From positions 4,030,568 through 4,094,567 of the forward strand of contig CAXIPT010000008.1 in NCBI GenBank assembly GCA_964030475.1: DNA of 64,000 nt, written 5' to 3'. The notes below the pieces were generated by a model that had not been told where the DNA came from, made no database searches, and saw nothing but the letters and a program-made list of their open reading frames with translations. The translations under genes were made by a program, and so were the position numbers. Source of the stretch: Tethya wilhelma. Taxonomy: Eukaryota; Porifera; Demospongiae; Tethyida; Tethyidae. Positions 59,236 through 64,000 of the stretch are shown piece by piece (positions within the stretch are counted from its first letter, which is position 1; every line of letters starts with the position of its first letter).

Positions 59236-61489
59236 AATCAACAATTGGTTAACAGTCATACTACAAAGAGCCTTCATATCTGCACAACTAGAGTGAAGTT
59301 TGATACTCTCATGTGTGGAATGGCCCAAATGAAAGCCTGCATGGCTATGTACATCTAGCTACATGTATAGTTTGCCATTCCAGTTACTGCTGCAAAAGAT
59401 GGTTTAATTTTCAACAAGCTTCTAAGAATTCTCCTTCTTTACCTGAGTGTAAGATCGAAGGTGAGAGCCTGGGAACAGGCTACATACCTTGTCTTAATGC
59501 AAACACATGCCCACAATCACAACAAAATCTTTTTGCATTGTTAGCACAGCAACACTCGGGACAAATTTATCGTTCAGACAACACATGATACACTGTTGTC
59601 TCCTGGAGGCACACGGTACACCTGCTTGTGCTATACGAGATAATATTACATATACTGACAGTGCAGTCACATAAGAAATTTCAATGCACAAAGACATAAC
59701 TTTTAAATCGATAATTAGATGATTCAATTAGAGAGAAATCCAATTAAAAGAAACATTGCAGTTACATAGCTACACAATGCGCACAGTGTATTTTTAGGGC
59801 TTTGCTTGTCATTCAATACATTGACTACCTCTACAGGGGAATTGTTGACAGCAAAAGTCACTAATTTAGTCTCCATAGAAACCGTGCCATTACAACAGAT
59901 GGCATCCAACTCACATAATTAGCAACACTGACCTAATCTCATTTGATACTGTCTAAGGCCGTCTTGATGTTTTGGTGTTGTTATAACTTGTTTGCTTCTC
60001 CTACAGCTTCAGCTACATCTTTGAACCAACCCGTACTTCACAGAAACAAGGTCACCTAGCTAATGCGACGCTCCACAGAAACAGCTGCTCGAAAAACAAA
60101 GAAGCTTTATATTTACCGAATCGCTTAAAAATCTTTACAAGGCACTAAACGCTAACAAATTTTCAAAGTGAAGCGCTACATGTGAGCATACATAGCCGGA
60201 TAAAGAGCAGTTAGTAATAATATAGTTAGTGTGAGCTCTGTTAATCAGGAATGAGTGAGAAACAGGAACAAAACGGTAAAACCAGGGTTTACAAATCATC
60301 GCCCACAAAAATTCCAATCACCAGTATTCCCATGTGCTTACAACTATATATACACATAATCTACCCAATACCTTGCAACTTGAACATGTCATGCAAATTG
60401 TACATGTCATGTAGGCACCTACAGAGGCTCGGCCTTTTGCCGCCAATTTACTATTGATACTTGCATGCCTGAGTAGGTATTGGAAGGGTTCGTTCAGGTT
60501 TGGGGATAATTTGTAAAGATAGACATAACACCGTTGAATTGGCATGTCGATGATATGACCAACAAAAGAGAAAATGAGAAAGCTTAATACTTTAATTTAT
60601 TGAGCCATAATAGACTCACTCTTAAACCACATCTACTGAGAACAGGGGCCAATGTAATCAATAGACTAAGGGAAATCTATTAGAGTAAGTTCACAGAAGA
60701 CAGACAACTAATAAGTGGAGAGGGAGAGACCGATCAATGTTCAAAAGGGCCACTAGCTGCACCTAGCCCAAATCCAACACTTTGTTCTCAACAAACACAA
60801 AAAGTGAAGCTGTGAAAGTGTGTGTGAAGGAATTAGCGTCAATTGTGAGCCACTTACCTCAAGATGGTCTGAAGTGCTGTGACTGTCAACAGAGAACAGG
60901 TAGCAAACAGGAAGAACTTCAGGTAGGTTTCTATAGCAACAATAGTGGTGTTGCCATGGCAACAAAGTGAATTGAGGTTACCCTGAGGTACACTTAAGTA
61001 GGTGTTGTCCAAATGTTACATAAGATAGCCAATCAAAGCAAAATTCAATCAGAAATAATTCCATTTTTTGTTTTAATTCAAACACACAGCTGGTCTTGAT
61101 TAATATCCCCACCTGCGCAGGTGGTTACCCATAACACCACACAATGCTGCCACTTGAGCTTGCTCACCTTACACACCTAACATAGAAGCATGGCTGCATG
61201 TGCACCAGATCTAGTGCATCCCAGCTCCTTGAGGCCAAGGGTCAATGCACATGTGTGCAAGAAGCAGCAACACACACCCTTATCTTTAGACACACTGGTC
61301 ACTCAATTATAGAGTCTAGAGTTGTACAGCTACACTAGTGTGACTGTCATGATACCTAGCCCATGCATCCACAGCAGACATACATGCACATGTGTGTGAG
61401 AAAGAGAGAGTGTGCAACATAGTTTGTGTGTGAGTGAGTGAGTGAGTGAGTGAGTGAGAGAGTGTTTGTACGGATGTGGCCATTGAATG

Positions 61490-61541
<52 letters not shown>

Positions 61542-63845
61542 GTGTGCCTATCTACCCACCTGCTGGTTTAAAGAGCAGAGGAAAGAGAGAGATGTGTCCG
61601 GTTGTAGAGAGAACAAGGAAGAGCCTGACGTAGTTTGCATCTTCTATGATCAGAAGGCTACATGGAATAATTATTAATTTCAATCACAGAGTAAGTATCA
61701 ATAAAAATATAGAGCTTAGTTGTAGAAAATGGTAACCAATGTGTCCAGTCCCTCACCTCATCGGTAGTATGACCATTAATATGGCCTTCTCGTGAACATG
61801 CCAGCCAAAGAGAAATGAGGCGTACGCACACATTGTCACACTCTTTACAAAGTCTAGTCCCACACAGGAAGGTCTTCTCCACAGCTGCACCAAACCAGGC
61901 TGCAGAACAACACAACCCAGTTCAGTGCATGAGTTCAGAGTAAAAATGTCACTCAGCTGTTGTTATAGCCACTTATATGTATGGGCAGGCATAATGAGAG
62001 TTCCTTTAGGTTTGGAATTGTTTGTAAATTGAATTGAAATAGAATAAAATTGTCTGTTCCTCACCATCATGGCTAGCAGTGATAGGAGAAGAGTGAACCA
62101 CGGAGGAATGGAAGGAAGGACATGAAACTGCATCTCACCGACCAGGCCCGATGTCATGCTAGACCCAGGCAGTGAAGACTGTGATACCAACCCCAACTTG
62201 ATTCCTGATCAGAGAGACAGAGAATGAGAGAGACGGTGTGAGTGGATATACGAAACACAAGTACAGTCAGGTGATTTCAAACTGACCAATCACAGCCAGT
62301 AGTTTATCGGCGAAGCTATAGAGTGCCCAAACATTGGGAGCCCAGTAGGCGTGGCACAATCCCCTCTTGAAGGGGAACAGACGAGAGAAGACCTGTTTCA
62401 ACTGACCCTGAGAGAAAGAGGGAGAAATGAGAATTAACGGCACATGCCATAACACTACAATAATACTAATGACTGACTATTACCAAGTACAAGAATGGGC
62501 CAAAAGAGACAAGGAAGATGAGTAGGACTAATGCTCCGAGCTTGATAAAATTGAGAGGCAAGAAGTTCTTCAAAAAAGAACCGGAAGTTTTTTGTTTTCT
62601 CTTTGTTCGAGTTTCTTTAGGAGGTGGTGAAGATTTGGGCTTGGGGTGAGCAAAATTGAAGCAATATTGTCTTAAGAGATAGAAGAAATAAGCAGGAGCA
62701 ATGTAGAGAAAGATGTGCTTGAAATTGAGTAGAACAGCAAAGAAGAAAGCTCCTTCCAGATATCTACACTGCAAGTAAAATACAAAGATGTATGCACAGG
62801 TAAATATAACCTTTATCTAAGGTATAATACTACTAAGCTTCGTAAACTAGGCCTTCCCCAAATAGCAACATATACAGCAGGAGGGCCTGGTTTACGAGGC
62901 TAGTACAAATAAATACCATTTCAACAACAAAGCATTATAATCTACCCGCCAACTTAACTACACAACATTAGCATTACTTCATCATGAAAATTAACCACTA
63001 GAAATAGTCAATGAGAAGAGAACCTGAGAATGAGGGTTATAAAACAGGCCTAGGTACAATACCAGTGAACAAACATGGCCCATTAGGAACATTAGAACAT
63101 CAATTCCTACACAGGCTTGGGGTTAGAACAGGTGGTTTGGAGCGACTCTGAGGGAAACATTATGAGGTACATGACCTTCAAATTGAGGTACACGTACCAC
63201 GACCACTGACCAGAGAACAAATGAAGTTTGGGTAAAATTAATCTTGGCTGTTTGTGTTTTTGTTATTCAATTTTAATTCTTTCTAATTAACAGTTGACAA
63301 CAGAGACTGACCTGTAAGAGTCGTACAATAGAGAGAGTGAGAATACCAAACAGAAATCCATTATATTGAAAATGAATATCTGAACAAAATATACACACAA
63401 ATAGTACTAGGTTAAGGAAACTAGAACACGATGGAAAATGCTGAATCGGCACATAATTCTATACACAAACACTTGTTGTTGTGTGTGACCTTTTTCACAA
63501 ACAAATTAATCTAATTATGTAATCTACTCAAGCAAATCTAATTATCAAACAAAAATAACCGGCTTATCATGCTTCATTAATATTCATGAGTTGGTCAGCT
63601 GCCCGACTATTACACAAACAAGCATGCAAGCATTCGAAGCAGCTACAGTGGCTGGTTGCTAGGATACGGTCTACAACCAGGAGTCCATAGTTGAGAAGGA
63701 GAAGAAGAGATGCTATGAGAGTACGTCTGGAAGCCACATTTGCATCAGGACTTATAGATTCTTGATAACAACAGTACCTACATACACACACACATACATA
63801 CATACATACACAGTGGAGTACTCCATTGGTGATGCTATACATTGA

Positions 63846-63905
<60 letters not shown>

Positions 63906-63978
63906 ACACTGCACTCACTCTTACTCACTGGTAGACAGCGTAGAGAAGGACCAGGTCACTGCAGATGACACTCAACCT
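58707..63978 (-). CDS. ALG8: ALG8 alpha-1,3-glucosyltransferase, 5' end outside window
   Basis: Ten exons in the window: 63929-63978, 63668-63777, 63312-63379, 62484-62768, 62287-62407, 62065-62204, 61757-61899, 61560-61657, 60858-60930, 58707-59025. They sum to 468 residues in one frame; upstream exons lie beyond 64000. Landmarks: [15 protein letters not shown] (with the family His); [94 protein letters not shown]; and a final TM pair. ALG8 adds the second glucose to the lipid-linked oligosaccharide in the ER lumen. The window also holds an OST subunit of the same pathway. The last intron (59026-60857) is 1.8 kb and contains a CA repeat with an N gap. Confidence 0.95.
59026..60857. other. 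large last intron of ALG8
   Basis: Contents: CA repeat with gap (59133-59233), then AT-rich sequence. I see no gene inside it. ALG8 exons on both sides are in the right order, so the gap at 59201 seems correctly placed. Confidence 0.5.
59133..59233. repeat. (CA)n microsatellite spanning gap at 59201
   Basis: About 100 bp of CA with a single N in the middle. Confidence 0.9.
61490..61532. repeat. (GT)n microsatellite in ALG8 intron
   Basis: A GT run preceded by a GAGT tetranucleotide run at 61431-61460. Confidence 0.9.
62769..63311. other. ALG8 intron
   Basis: This 543-bp intron has no internal gene or clear repeat. Confidence 0.5.
63847..63902. repeat. (GT)n microsatellite in ALG8 intron
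   Basis: An uninterrupted GT run of about 56 bp between two ALG8 exons. Confidence 0.9.
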
Positions 63979-64000
63979 CTGAAAGAGCACACAGGTGTGG

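Overview
The window is nuclear DNA of an animal, most likely a demosponge close to Amphimedon. Genes are dense on both strands. Introns are short (many 40-150 bp) with GT/AG ends, intergenic DNA is AT-rich and full of GT/CA microsatellites, and there is a giant multi-SRCR receptor gene of a kind known from sponges. Proteins identified by recall include YIPF5, UCHL3, OST3/MAGT1, VAMP7, POLR1D, ALG8, PAM17 and GST-omega. Five single-N gaps (14751, 36480, 50445, 55390, 59201) mark contig joins, and at least three of them distort the local gene order. Gene models were assembled by hand from splice sites and frame. Most were confirmed by exon sums divisible by three.

Layout. 1-3.1 kb: AT-rich repeat and an unrecognised minus-strand gene with a foldback element in an intron. 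3.4-5.5 kb: YIPF5 (minus). 5.9-13.2 kb: four paralogues of an uncharacterised family (A and B minus, C plus, D minus) that recall a domain best known from fungi. A and B are a recent tandem duplication that also copied a piece of YIPF5. B and C share a divergent promoter with an E2F-like palindrome and a CRE. 13.6-17.5 kb: an orphan hydrolase exon, a polymorphic MITE and degenerate repeats. 18.2-20.0 kb: an intronless FAAH-like amidase with one frameshift. 20.2-25.1 kb: three tandem TIM-barrel amidohydrolases (minus) whose last exons are almost identical; the third has a frameshift.

26.6-28.5 kb: a secreted animal haem peroxidase. 29.5-41.2 kb: one minus-strand gene with about 17 SRCR domains, built from a repeated three-domain unit, and a short C-terminal hydrophobic anchor. 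41.8-42.5 kb: GST-omega (minus), divergent from a 19-exon ankyrin/PH-like gene (42.6-46.7 kb). 46.9-49.3 kb: PAM17 (minus) and UCHL3 (plus), head to head with 76 bp between starts.

49.5-56.6 kb: the OST3/MAGT1 gene, interrupted between two N gaps by a contig carrying a PH/proline-rich GAB-like adaptor, POLR1D (minus) and a VAMP7-like gene. The two OST3 halves join in frame, so this contig is probably misplaced. 57.0-57.9 kb: a small secreted or membrane cysteine-rich protein. 58.7-64.0 kb: ALG8 (minus), running off the right edge.

Most of the window is housekeeping: secretory traffic (YIPF5, VAMP7), N-glycosylation (OST3, ALG8), mitochondrial import (PAM17), ubiquitin (UCHL3) and RNA polymerase (POLR1D). 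The lineage-specific material is the A-D gene family, the amidohydrolase array and the SRCR receptor.
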